From positions 806,001-870,000 of the forward strand of contig SADC01001112.1 in NCBI GenBank assembly GCA_004194705.1: DNA of 64,000 nt, written 5' to 3'. Under the pieces are notes generated by a model. The model was not told the origin of the DNA, did no database searches, and saw only the letters and a list, made by a program, of their open reading frames with translations. This document shows positions 1 to 10,700 of the stretch, in pieces. This DNA comes from Ditylenchus dipsaci (lineage: Eukaryota; Nematoda; Chromadorea; Rhabditida; Anguinidae). Within the stretch, counting starts at the first letter, position 1, and each line of letters opens with the position of its first letter. A program made the position numbers and the translations under genes.

Positions 1-3000
1 ATGGAAGATATAAGATCATCACGACAACGCTAAAAACTGCTGCATCCACCTGTAGAAAAAAAAGATGACTAACAAAAAAACTCCGCGAACTGTGAAGTTG
101 ACTTAGCTAAATCTGTAAATATCTTTTTGTAGTAAAGTAGAGATTATGGTCGATTTACTTATGGTAGCCAGAAGGATTTTTCACAAAAGTCAAAAAGTTG
201 AGAATTTTTTATAAAAGAAAGGTGCATAAATGTCTTTGCCCTCCCTTCGGTTTTTTTTTTAATTTTTTTTCAGGGCTTTTAAGAATTTTGGAACTTTCTT
301 TTTGGCCATATCTTTTTCTATAACGAGTTTTTTTGAAAAATAATTTTTACAGATCGACTTAATTTGCGATGAAAATTTTGGCTTGAGTTCAGAATCACTC
401 CGCCCCCACCAGAAAAGGGTACTTGAATACTCCCTAAGTCACTAAAAAATAGAATTTGAACATAGTTTTGTTAACTGGGGCCTACCGCATAAATAAACTC
501 TGGTATGCATGCTTTTTCATGCATCCAGAGTCACTTTCGAGTGATTTGTGTCTAAGGTAAGTGCGTGTGCGCATCTCGACTCCAAGCCCCCTGCGCCCCC
601 GATGGGGGCTCAGGGGGCTTGAGAGTTAGAGATTCGCGCACTCACTTACGTTAGACATGATTCCGAGAAGTACTCTTGACCATAAAATGCATATAGAGTC
701 TCTTTTTGCCACGGCCCGAGTTGAAAAATATGGTGAGGCAGGCGAAGAATACAAACATTTTCAATTTTTAACGTTCTGCCATAAAAGTGGCCCTTTTATT
801 CTCTTCCCCTTCCAATACAGCCCTTATTCCCTTTTAAATTCAAAAGGCGCCAATTTAGATTTTTCAAATTTTGACTAAAAAAACATGATACGCCCCCCCC
901 CTGCGGTTCGAATTTTTTTTTCTCAGAATCAAAAAAACACGCGGCTTTCTGATGAAATCGGGGTCGAGAAACACGAATATGAAGTTATCTCTTCCATCCG
1001 ATCACTCTGCGTGGGGGGATTCGTCATTGCAACCAAATTTTTTTTGGTATATCAAGTTGGTGCATAACTAACGTCGTTTTTTTTAAACTAATGTTTAAGC
1101 ATCAAATTATTTCGAAAAAAATGTTCTTAATACACCATTGTGTAGCTCTGTTATTCCTCTTCAACATGTGTTATCGGTATGTTTGGAATATTTGAAAAAG
1201 TCGATATTTGGGTCCAAACATTAGTGATGACATCATGGATAGTCTTTCATCACTTTAACTGGTCAAATTTTTAATTGAGCATTCAGCGTTTGAGTAAGTA
1301 TTGTAGCTCAGTTTAAGAGCTACAATAAATATTTCACAGAATATTTTCTAAAAATTTGGTTGTGGAGATATGCAATTTTCAAAAATCAATTTTTTTAAAA
1401 ATGACCGAAAATCCGAAAAACTTGGATTTTGGTCATTTTTAAAGGAAATTGATTTATTTTGAAAATTGCATATCTCCACAAGCAAATTTTTAGAAATTAT
1501 TCTGTAAAATATTTATTGTAGCTCTTAACTGAGCTACAAGACAGCATTAAGAGGTTGCTCAAATGCTGAATCCTCAATTAAAAATTTGACCAGTTAAAGT
1601 GATGAAAATACGTATCACCTATCCATGATGTCATCACTAATGTTTGGACCCAAATGTCGACTTTTTTCAAATAATCGACATGTTGGCCTATTATATCTTT
1701 TACGGTAGTTGCGCTTTCACATTTTTGAACCACTAACCTTGTTCAGATATACGGCGAATATTGTCTTCGAAGTGTTTACCAATGAAACTGACATTGATCA
1801 TTTTGGTCACCTTAAACTTAGAAAATTACAGCAAAATAGTTATTAATAACAGCAGCACCGCTTTTTTCCAGTATGTGGGTATCATTGCTGCCGTCAGGGG
1901 ATCCAAAGTTCCTGGTTTGTACAGACTGAACAAATCTTTGGCATATTGCAGTCTGAACTTTAAATGGGCGTAAAGAAGAGAGTTTTCCACCACCACTTCA
2001 AAAGCTCTAGACATTGCTTTCTGTTCATCGTTAAGGTGAGCCTCCACAGAGTCTTTGTTCAAAATGGATGTCAAATCTTCAATTGCCAAACTAAAATGAT
2101 AATTTTGTTGTGTAGCTAATAAAAAAGTACAGTCGCACTCCGATATAAAACCAACTCGATGTAAGCCCCCTTTGGCCGGTACCTAGGATAGTTTATTGGT
2201 GCAGGATCAAAATACCCAAAGTACAAAATACCTAATGGTCAAAATACGCAATGGTCAAAATACCCAAAGACAGAATACCCAATATGAACATTGTGCAGAT
2301 AATCTGCACTATATGCTATTATCATAATATACACAACATATAATATGCATCTTAGACATCATTGAGCAGAAAACGTAGAAATAAGTCTTAAACCCTTAGA
2401 CAATTTCAGTGGAAGTCGTCAAAGAAAACGGAGTAATTGGCAAGTTACGGGTTTAAAATGATTAATTAGCATGGCTGGTTTTGATCTTTTCAAAATACAA
2501 AAAAATGTTTAATTTCCTTTTCCAAAAGATACAATGGTAGGCGAAAATGTGTTAAGGTTTATAATTTTCATTTTTCAAGCACGAATTCTCGCCGTATTAG
2601 TCGGCATTAGAGGAAATTTCAATACACAGTTATGTGGCTCTAGTTGTGTTTGTTTGACTCTACCCCGTTTGCGCCAAAAATTGTTATAGTCAAAACCGTT
2701 ACAATTCTAATTAATTAGCTTGCTACATATGGTTTTTCTAAGTGATTTCATGGATATTCTCATGTACAAGTTTATACTCAAATTGATGCCAGAGAGAAGG
2801 GCTAAATTTTGAGCACAAGGTTGTAAATGACCATACAGTCAACTCTCGATTTAACGAGCCCTCGATTTAACGAAACTGTCGATTTAACAAACCTCCTAGC
2901 CTGATTTGGTTGGTTAAATCTAAAATAAGGTGAAGCTTACCTTCGATTTAACGAAACTCTTGATTTTACGAACATTTTTTCGGATCCCTACTAATAAAGC

Positions 3001-6000
3001 CACTCTCGATTTAAAGAATATTGGGTTTTTTCTTGTCTGCTCAAGGTTTTTTCTGCAAAAACATGGAATTATACCATGCAGACTAGCTTAAAAACGCACG
3101 AAATCCTCATTTTTCAACGTTCCAGCCAATACATGCTTGAAACATGTTTTTAGGTAGCGGTCGAGACTTTTTGGCAGTTTTTTTTGACAAAAAATTAGAC
3201 TTTTTTGCCCTGGAAGGCCAAGCCAAATACTTATTTTAAAGATGTTTTGTTTTTTTGACTAGAGCTAAGCAATAAAAACCTTAGGTCCCAGTTGTCAAAA
3301 TAATATTTATTTCTTAATATTTTTTTTTGACTCTTTAGGGGTATCAAGGCATCCTTAGATTACTTTGGTCCCCCAAGTCAAAATGTCAAAATTTTGTAAT
3401 TAATTCTTTTTGCAGAAAAGTGTCGACTGCCACCTGAAAAGATACTTTAAGCATGTATTGGCTGCTGAAACGTTAAAAAAATGGCGTTTTTGAGCTAGCC
3501 GGTATAATATAATCGTGCCATTCTCGTTTTAACGAACATTTCAATAATGATTGTTCACCAACACTCGATTTAACGAACACTCGATTAAACGAAACTCTCG
3601 ATGTAACGAACATTTATGTTGGTTCCTAGAGGTTCGTTTAATCGAGAGTTGACTGTATTTACAAAATTTACTAAAAAGCCCTAAATTTCCGGAATTCTGG
3701 ACTTTTTTTAGAACTTTTGGGGTTTTTAGTAAATTTTCTAGACATGGTCATTAACAACCTTATCCTCAAAACGTAGGCCTTCTCTCTGGCATCAATTTGA
3801 GGGTTATCCGACATTTGCGCGCCGACATTTGCGCGCCACGACATTTGCGCGCCGACATTTGCGCGCCGACATTTGCGCGCCAGAATACATTTTCATATCT
3901 GGACTTCAATTAAACCACCAGATCAGCACCACCAAATGACCAATTTTTGGGTGGCGGTAATTCACCCTCCGATAGATTCACCTCTAAATTTTTGAGGTTA
4001 CAAGCTCGAATCATGGTGGTAGCAGACATCATATTTCTTAAAAACAGTCATAAGTCGACCATTAAGCCTCAGGGTGCGTAAGAAAACCCCCTGGTACCTC
4101 TCTTACATGGATATTCACCTCGAGAACTCGAAATTTTGGAATTAGCTTTAAGTAATTAAAAATCATTGTACCTTTACCAGAATTGTCTCCTGAACACGGT
4201 TTTATTATGCAAAAACAGCGATTTGACTTGCAGAAACCCCAGTTCTGCAGTAGTTTCATGCCCCTTAGGGCGTCCAGGTGGTTCTGAGGTCGTTTTACCT
4301 AAGAAGAGGTACTCAAGTGTTATTACAAAGGCAATGCACACACCGGTACTTAGTCCTTAGGAATAGCCAGGTAGTGGTACCTAATGCCGAGGTAGTGGAT
4401 GGATGGATATATCTCGCATATGAATACTAGTGGAGAGGTTTAAATAAGCGAGTTAACGGTTTTGGTCCACTCAATCCATATTCGGGTACAAGTGGTAATC
4501 TGGATGTTCACCTGTGGAAATTTTTACTTTTTTAGCAGTCCGGGAAGGGTCTGTCCGAGTCCACCGGTAATTTGTCGGAACTGGTCTACAATATGCGCCC
4601 CAAAAATCTGCCTTGGTCCCCCCTGTTCTTTTTCTTGAAAAATGCCTTGGTCCCCCTGTTGTTTTAAGGTGAACATGTTCAAGGTGATCATTTAACCATA
4701 ATCACCATGATCACAACATTATTATAACTCTAATGGACAGGGGGGACCAAGGCATTTTTCAAGAAAAAAGAACAGGGGGGACCAAGGCAGATTTTTGGGC
4801 GCATATTGTAGACCAGTTCCATTTGTCTGATAAAAATGTATTTTGGTCTTTTAAAATAGTGCTCATGGTTTTGAATGAGGTACACACATAAAACCCGCTT
4901 GACTCGAAGTTAAATTTAGTTTATCCACCTACCAACCCGATGGTTGATGTACTTGTTAGGATGAAAAATTACTGAGCTGGTGGTTCATCCACTATCTAGG
5001 TGGTTTAATTGAAGTCCAGATATGAAAATGTATTCTGGCGCGCAAATGTCGGCGCGCAAATGTCGGATAACCCAATTTGAGTATTGACTTGTAAGTGAGA
5101 ATATCCAAGAAATTACTTAGAAAAACCATATGTAGCAAGCTAATTAATTAAAAATGTAATGGTTTTGGCTATAACGATTTTCGGCGCAAAAAAATTTGGG
5201 TGCAAACGGGGTAGAGCCGTTTATTTTAACGAAAAAATTTGGTTTAGTTGTCAGTGCCTAATTATGAAGTTGAATAAAAAAGTCTCTTGCTAGATAAAAG
5301 TATTGGGATTCTTCAGTAAACTGTCTCTTTTGATGTAAAAATTATAACAAAAACAGAACAAATGACCTCAAGCCGTGTTTCTTAGATACAATTTGGTAGG
5401 TCAAACTATTTGGGGGGATTTTATGATGAAAATTATGGTCAAAGTGTCTATTATTAGGTAAAATCAAAGCAAATCTAAAGAAAAATAATGTTGTTTCCAT
5501 AAAAGAGCTTTTCTCAATAAATACTCATTTTTAACTTCATCGGCGGTGTTATTAAAAAAATTTAAAAGAGGAAGTGCAGGTTGGTTGACGTTCTAAAACA
5601 AAATTAAGGTTAAAAATGAACAGACTTGGAGTCGGGATACTCAATGCCATCCAACTCCACAAATGGCAAAGTCCCTTCTCGAGAGCGTATAGAAAAGGGT
5701 AAACCCTCCACATTCTGAAATTGACAGAAAAAATTACTTTTTGTCTTATGCAAAACTAAATTAACCTTGTAATTAATGTCAGCGATCCTAAGCCAAGTTT
5801 CAAGTTTGATGCAAAACGGAGATATGTTGGGTAAAACACGAGTTCTGGGATATTGAAAGAGGTAGACCAGTCCTGTAAAAAAGGTTTCTTTATTCCTTAA
5901 ACTATTCCTTCTTCAAAAGTGAAAAATGGACTGGCCGTATTTTTTTTGATAGAGCAGTAACTCCTAATTATCATATTTGAAAATCAAAAATATTAAGTTG

Positions 6001-6517
6001 ACACTAGGCCAGGCATGTGCACCGACCTGCTCAATCCGTGACTTTTTCGATTTTGGCCATAATTTTCGAAAAATTCTGGCGAACCGGGCAGGGCCAAAAA
6101 AGCTTATAAAAATTTGGCTAATTTTGCTTTTCGATTCAGATTCCTGAGGGAATGTTACGTACTGGAGGGCTTTGAAACAAATACAACATTAATATATACA
6201 TTTATTTTATTTCAGTCCGTGCAGCCGGGCTGGCCCGGTTTTTTTTACCCTGGCCAGCCATGGCTGGAAATAAATTTGACTTTTCCGGACCGAAAACACT
6301 CTTAGCTGGCAGAGCTCCAAAAGTATGTCCTGTGCACATGCCTTTTAAGGCACGGCTTTCAGAGATTTCCAAAAAAGTGCCCCTTATCCACTGTGTATTA
6401 ATGGAATATAGTGACGATTCCTAAGTGATAGACACTCTTTTATATTTTTGTATCTAATTACCTGGTTCATAATCTTCTACGTAAGGCGACTTTCTTTGCT
6501 TTTTAAAATCAAATTGA
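1..6517 (-). CDS. CDR/FAXC-type GST-fold protein (failed axon connections / cadmium-responsive family), partial
   Basis: Spliced minus-strand gene. Supported exons are 6517-6462, 5872-5766, 5714-5626, 2090-1830, 1787-1738 and 49-1, the last cut by the window edge. Splice phases agree across the first five. The thioredoxin-like N-terminal half reads PGLVYLFQYPRTRVLPNIS then PFCIKLETWLRIADINYK, followed by TLPFVELDGIEYPDS. The helical GST C-terminal half has LNDEQKAMSRAFE and, in the edge exon, VDAAVFSVVVMILYLP. These motifs match the metaxin-related CDR/FAXC family, whose members are implicated in axon development (FAXC) and cadmium response (CDR). Exon 2090 could end at 1830 (GTAATT) or about 12 bases earlier in the same phase. 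A short candidate exon at 112-74 is uncertain. The start-codon exon upstream of 6517 was not found. Function beyond the GST-like fold is not shown by the sequence. Confidence 0.8.
455..1034 (+). repeat. R1 interspersed repeat, longest copy, with a ~105-bp hairpin
   Basis: The same sequence recurs at 9706-9782, 13965-14168, 15095-15330, 56850-57126 plus 58707-58760 (minus) and 61510-61927. The core at 552-656 is an inverted repeat: a TCTAAGGTAAGTG arm is matched by CACTTACGTTAGA, with C-rich and G-rich inner stems (CAAGCCCCCTGCG / CAGGGGGCTTG). A second small hairpin is built on ACTCTGG...CCAGAGT near 500-531. The 3' boundary at TGCAACC is shared with the 61.5-kb copy. The short ORFs in it are not conserved between copies. 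I see no coding capacity; a non-autonomous element of unknown class. Confidence 0.75.
1164..1692. repeat. Fold-back (palindromic) element
   Basis: Two arms of about 260 bases are near-exact inverted copies meeting around 1430. The outer parts read TCGATATTTGGGTCCAAAC and GTTTGGACCCAAATGTCGA. Inner matched stretches include TGTAGCTC and GCATATCTCCACA with its complement. No ORF. It lies just downstream of exon 1787-1738 of the CDR/FAXC-type gene, inside its intron. The class is unknown; MITE-like. Confidence 0.8.
2836..3655. mobile_element. TA-flanked mariner/pogo-like MITE
   Basis: Ends are CAGTCAACTCTCGATTTAAC and the inverse, with TA on each side (2834-2835 and 3656-3657). The word CTCGATTTAACGAA is repeated several times at both ends. 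TA duplication and CAGT-type ends are typical of Tc1/mariner/pogo non-autonomous elements. The interior has no recognisable transposase. Confidence 0.75.
3802..5073. mobile_element. Array-armed fold-back element FB-A
   Basis: The left arm begins GGTTATCCGACATTTGCG and holds five tandem GACATTTGCGCGCC words; the right arm has two in inverse orientation. Both arms then share about 40 bases ending near AACCACC. AATTTGAG flanks both sides (3794-3801 and 5074-5081). The uninterrupted target survives in the opposite arm of the host element near 2774-2784. Inside lies a separate palindrome (4577-4819). No coding sequence. Confidence 0.8.
4577..4819. repeat. Palindromic MITE-like element inside FB-A
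   Basis: Arms read GTCTACAATATGCGCCCC and the inverse GGGCGCATATTGTAGAC, each enclosing CCTTGGTCCCCC-type tracts spaced by a TTTTCTTGAAAAATG segment. No ORF. Its insertion point is not resolved. Confidence 0.65.
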
Positions 6518-6843
6518 CTGCAAATTTGTAGACCACAAAGCAGCACCTGCACCCGCTAACGCTTTTACCCAAGCGGGCGCATCTGCTACAGAATTATATA
6601 TATTAGGTGGCAACATCTTGGACATGACCTAAATAAAATTAGATTTCAATTTAAAAATTAGACCTATCGACGCTACTGGAATATAAACACCCTCCAGAAA
6701 AAGCTACTAGAATATATATTCACCCTTCCCCCATGTGCACCGACCTGCTCAATCCGTGACTTTTTCGATTTTGGCCATAATTTCGAAAAATTCTGGCGAC
6801 CGGGCAGGGCCAAAAAAGCTTATAAAAATTTGGCTAATTTTGC
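6014..6843. repeat. Pair of ~113-bp direct repeats flanking a CDR/FAXC exon
   Basis: 6014-6127 and 6732-6843 are nearly identical (both contain CATGTGCACCGACCTGCTCA and AAGCTTATAAAAATTTGGC). They differ mainly by one T and one A missing from homopolymers in the second copy. Exon 6517-6462 lies between them. No LTR hallmarks (primer site, TG..CA ends) are evident. Confidence 0.6.
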
Positions 6844-7060
6844 CAAATTTACCCCCCCCCATAATTTTTGTGGTGCCTAAAACCACCATTTTGAATTTTT
6901 TTTTAAAAAAGGTTAATCATTTTTTTTTGTAGCAAAAATACTTTTTTTGTTTCAAGATTTAGTGGTGTGCATTTTTCCCTAATGATTCCGTGGTTTATTT
7001 TTTCCCTGTCAATTTTTTTGCAGAGTATAAATATTTGTATTGAATAATTTATTTAAATAG

Positions 7061-7510
7061 GTTTTCGTACACTTGAGCGACTCCCCAAGTAGCAGAAATG
7101 CTCAGTGATGGTAGTAGCGATGAGCTAAAATTTAGAAAACTATTTGGTTCGGTGGGCGTATTTTATAATTATTCTTGAATCATGTTTAAACGACTCTTAA
7201 GCCTAAGCCTAAGCATGTTGGATTCTGACCTTTTTATAGATGAAAATATTAAAAAAAATTGGCTAAATTTATACAAAAACGAATTTAAACGAAACGAAAC
7301 TTATCTTGGTCCTCCAAGTCGAAAATTCAGATTTGGTCAAAAAAATAAAAAAAACGAATTTTCATTCGTTTTATTACTGAAATAATAGCACCTAGTTAGA
7401 CTAAAAACTTTAATATTAAATATGCAGCACATTTGAGTCCGTCTTGTCATACAACCAGCTCTCATCGCTACATTTCTGCTACTTGGGGAGTCCCTCAAGT
7501 GTACGAAAAC
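7061..7510. repeat. Fold-back element upstream of hyccin
   Basis: The inverted ends read GTTTTCGTACACTTGAG and the complement, then CTCCCCAAGTAGCAGAAATG in both arms. About 450 bases long and ending 260 bases before the hyccin start codon. No ORF of interest. Confidence 0.7.
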
Positions 7511-7769
7511 CTATTTACAGCCTAACCTGCGCCTAAGCTAGAATCTAAGTTAAATGTGTGAGCACAATGCACGAACAATGTTGGGTGCCCCAAGGGCGAA
7601 ATTTCAAAAAACAAACAACTTAAAAACAACTTTAACTTTGCAAAGTTGTAGTTTGGCGTTTTGTTTCCGATTTGTAATTTTAAAACCTGAAAATATATTA
7701 TTTGACTAATTATATATCAAAGTTCGATATCGAAAGCACTATTTATTTTTGGTTTTTGTTGTCCAATCA

Positions 7770-10700
7770 ATGAACAATGAGCAACTGCAGGACTGGCTGA
7801 CCCAACTAAATGAACAATGGAAAAGTGGCGACAAAAAGTTGGACCACTGGCGCAAAGTTTTGGTAGTTATTTAGTTCAAAAAATTAAATATTTTTTTAAT
7901 TGTGTTTTGTATCAGGTGGAATTGTCCCCAACACACATGTGCTAGCCAACTATATTGCCTGTAACTTTGAGGATGTTCGTCTAACACAGCCAATTGTTGC
8001 CCAGCTACTAGCCCTTTACTATAGACTAGGTTTGCCGTTTTTATAAGCGCCGCAACTGCGTCAGTATAAATTGGGTGTATAAAAAGGACATGCTCATAGC
8101 CAATAGGGATATTTTGAAAGGTGGGTGCTGCTAATGGAATTCAAACAAAAATTAAATGAATTTAATTTAGTGAAAAAGTGGATAAAAACTATTCCTCTTG
8201 AAACCGGAAGGGTACCCCACAAATTTGCACTTCAAACTAATTCTTTTTTTGAATTCACCTGGTACCCACCTTTCATGATATTCCGCCGGCGATGGGCATG
8301 CCCATTGAAGTTAGGTTATAAAGTAACAAGACCCTGCTCCGACGGTCTACTTTTTATCTAGATACGATAAAATCTGTAATAATCACCGTCCCTAAAAGCA
8401 ACATAACGCACCCAAATTAAGCTTATTTCCAATTTGTATCTTAATTCGACATTTTTTCAAATTGTCTGATATTTGTATTTTGTACAGTTTTTTAAACAAA
8501 ATCTTGTAGGTATTGCCAGATGTTTTGTTTTGCAACTCTTGCCCACTTTCATCAATGCCTATTTAATTAGTCTTTCAAAGAGGTGGCGAAATTCTGCTGA
8601 AGTATTTGAAATGTTTTTCTGGCCATCTACAATGAGGAGATCTTAGCTGAGGGCACTGGATCTAGTTCCATGGCCAAAAAAGTGGAAGAGATTAGGATAC
8701 CGTCAGTTAGGTGCGCAACTTTTTCCTAGTTTTGTTTCTCACCAGCTTCAAAAACGTTTTTTGTTCAGGTATCCCAGTATTTACCACGATCCTGCCAAAC
8801 TAAATGCTCTACCACCCGAAGTTGTTCAACTGAAATTCAATAACTCAAAAGCCTGTGTTCAGGTAGATTGTTTCGTTGCTGCTATTTGAAAAATGTAGCT
8901 ATTTATATTCTTTATTCTAGAACACTGTGCGAGTGGGCCTTATCCAGCTGTGGAACGAATAATTGCAGAGAATCGCTACCTCATACTGACAAGGATAATT
9001 AGAGCGGTTAGTTTTTCTGGGTACAATTGATTCTCGATTTACGAAATTCGGTCTTGAGGGGTGGCGTAAAATTGAGTGTGGATTTCATCTCAAAATAGAT
9101 TTCATCTCAAAATACTACATATTTTATGCGCTATCCTTATTTTTCAAACTTTCCGGTTTGTTTACGATTGGCAAGGCAATAGGTATCGAGCGAATTTGAT
9201 GGAAACCCCTTCATTCTCTCTTTTTCTTTCAAATAAGTCAAGTCCCGCTATAACGCGACCCCCCCCCCCCCGACCATTTCTTTTAAACTTTTGCCTAAAT
9301 TGATCCGCCGGTCTAGTCCGAAATATCCTGCAGATTCCGTGTTTTGCCAGTCGTTTTTAAGATTGAAAACGTTTTGCCGATAAGATCCGCTGTTTTTCTT
9401 TTTTGAAAATAGGGTAGCGTTATGGCGGGAGACGCGGATATTATCGACAAAACAATTTTCGTTTTTAGAAACGAATGGTGAAATCTAAAACCTCACGGTA
9501 TTTTGGACTAGACTACCGGATTGATTTCATCAAAAATTTTCAAAAATTAAGGTAAAAAAATGGTCTGAATTCAGGCGCGAACGTACTTGAGGGAATCGCG
9601 TTATGGCGAGTTCACCCAAAATCGGGCTTTCTTCCTTGTGGGACCAAGGTAATTTCATCCCAAAGGGTACGTTGATACCTCTAAAAGACCAAAATAGATA
9701 GGATTTGGACATAGTTTTGTTGACTGGAGCCTACCGCACAAAGAAACTCTGGTATGCATACATTTCATGCATCCAGAGTCACATAAAAACAGTTCTAAAT
9801 AACAAAATTTGATAATTCAAGCACAGCTTTACTTCTAAATTTTGCAGGTAAATACTTCTTTAAGTCACATGTCCGTCCAAGTAGTATGCAAATACATGTG
9901 CGTGAGCTTGGTCAATATCTGTAGAAGTGGATTCTCTTTTAGCGAATCTAATTTCCGGCTAAGAATATTGGGCAAATATGCCTCTGATGAAGTGTTTGGA
10001 GACTTTGCTAGGTATTTTTCAAACTCAATTTCATCAATTCGGTCACATTTACATTTCTATTGTCCAGAAAACAGAGAATACCAGTATCTCCTCATTTTTT
10101 GATTGAGTCTTTCAATGGTATCAACTTTTCCCTGTTCAATGGTCACGCAGATGGGCATTGAGAGCTCTGGATGCACTTCACCAAAGAGCTCAATATGAAA
10201 TGTTGCCGGATGTTTTACTTGTGAGTTTTGAATTGTCTTGCTTATCTAGATGCGAAGTTATGCATACTAGGGTTGCGCGCGTTCGTTTAATTTGGTCTGA
10301 GTCGTTTACCGTTTAGGACCCGTTCATCAGACCCGTTTATCGTTTACGTTTAATGAAGATGACCCGTTTAACGGCGTTTAATCCGTTTAATTTGTTATTT
10401 TATATACATAAGTATTCAACCACATAGAAACATTATTCTCATACAATTTTATTGATAAACAGAAACGCTCAATAAACAAAAGAGTGTAACATACAGTCAA
10501 ACCACGTATTTACGAACCCTCGACTTAATGAAAAATCTAACATAACAAACCTTTTTTCGATGCCTATTTGTGGTACGTGACATTTTGATGCCGCGCCGTT
10601 TTGATGTTGCGCACATTTTGATGCCGGCCATTTGGTGCCGACCGTTTTGGTGCCGACCATTTTGATGCCGCCCATTTTAATGCCGGCCTTTTTGATGCAA

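Larger units (their letters stand above)
2656..5218. mobile_element. Nested transposon stack with ~8-bp target duplication
   Basis: The outer element has inverted ends over ~150 bases (CTCTACCCCGTTTGCGCC on the left, its complement near 5190-5218). It is flanked by GTTTGTTT (2648-2655) and GTTTATTT (5219-5226), 7 of 8 identical. It carries two later insertions: a TA-flanked mariner/pogo-like MITE (2836-3655) and an array-armed fold-back (3802-5073). The whole stack sits in the 3.5-kb CDR/FAXC intron. No transposase sequence is visible. Confidence 0.7.

Noticed and set aside
8045..8120. Open stretch RRNCVSINWVYKKDMLIANRD between hyccin exons 2 and 3
   Set aside because: Exons 2 and 3 join directly in phase (YYRLG-IARC) and match the family without it; no usable splice acceptor in the right phase.
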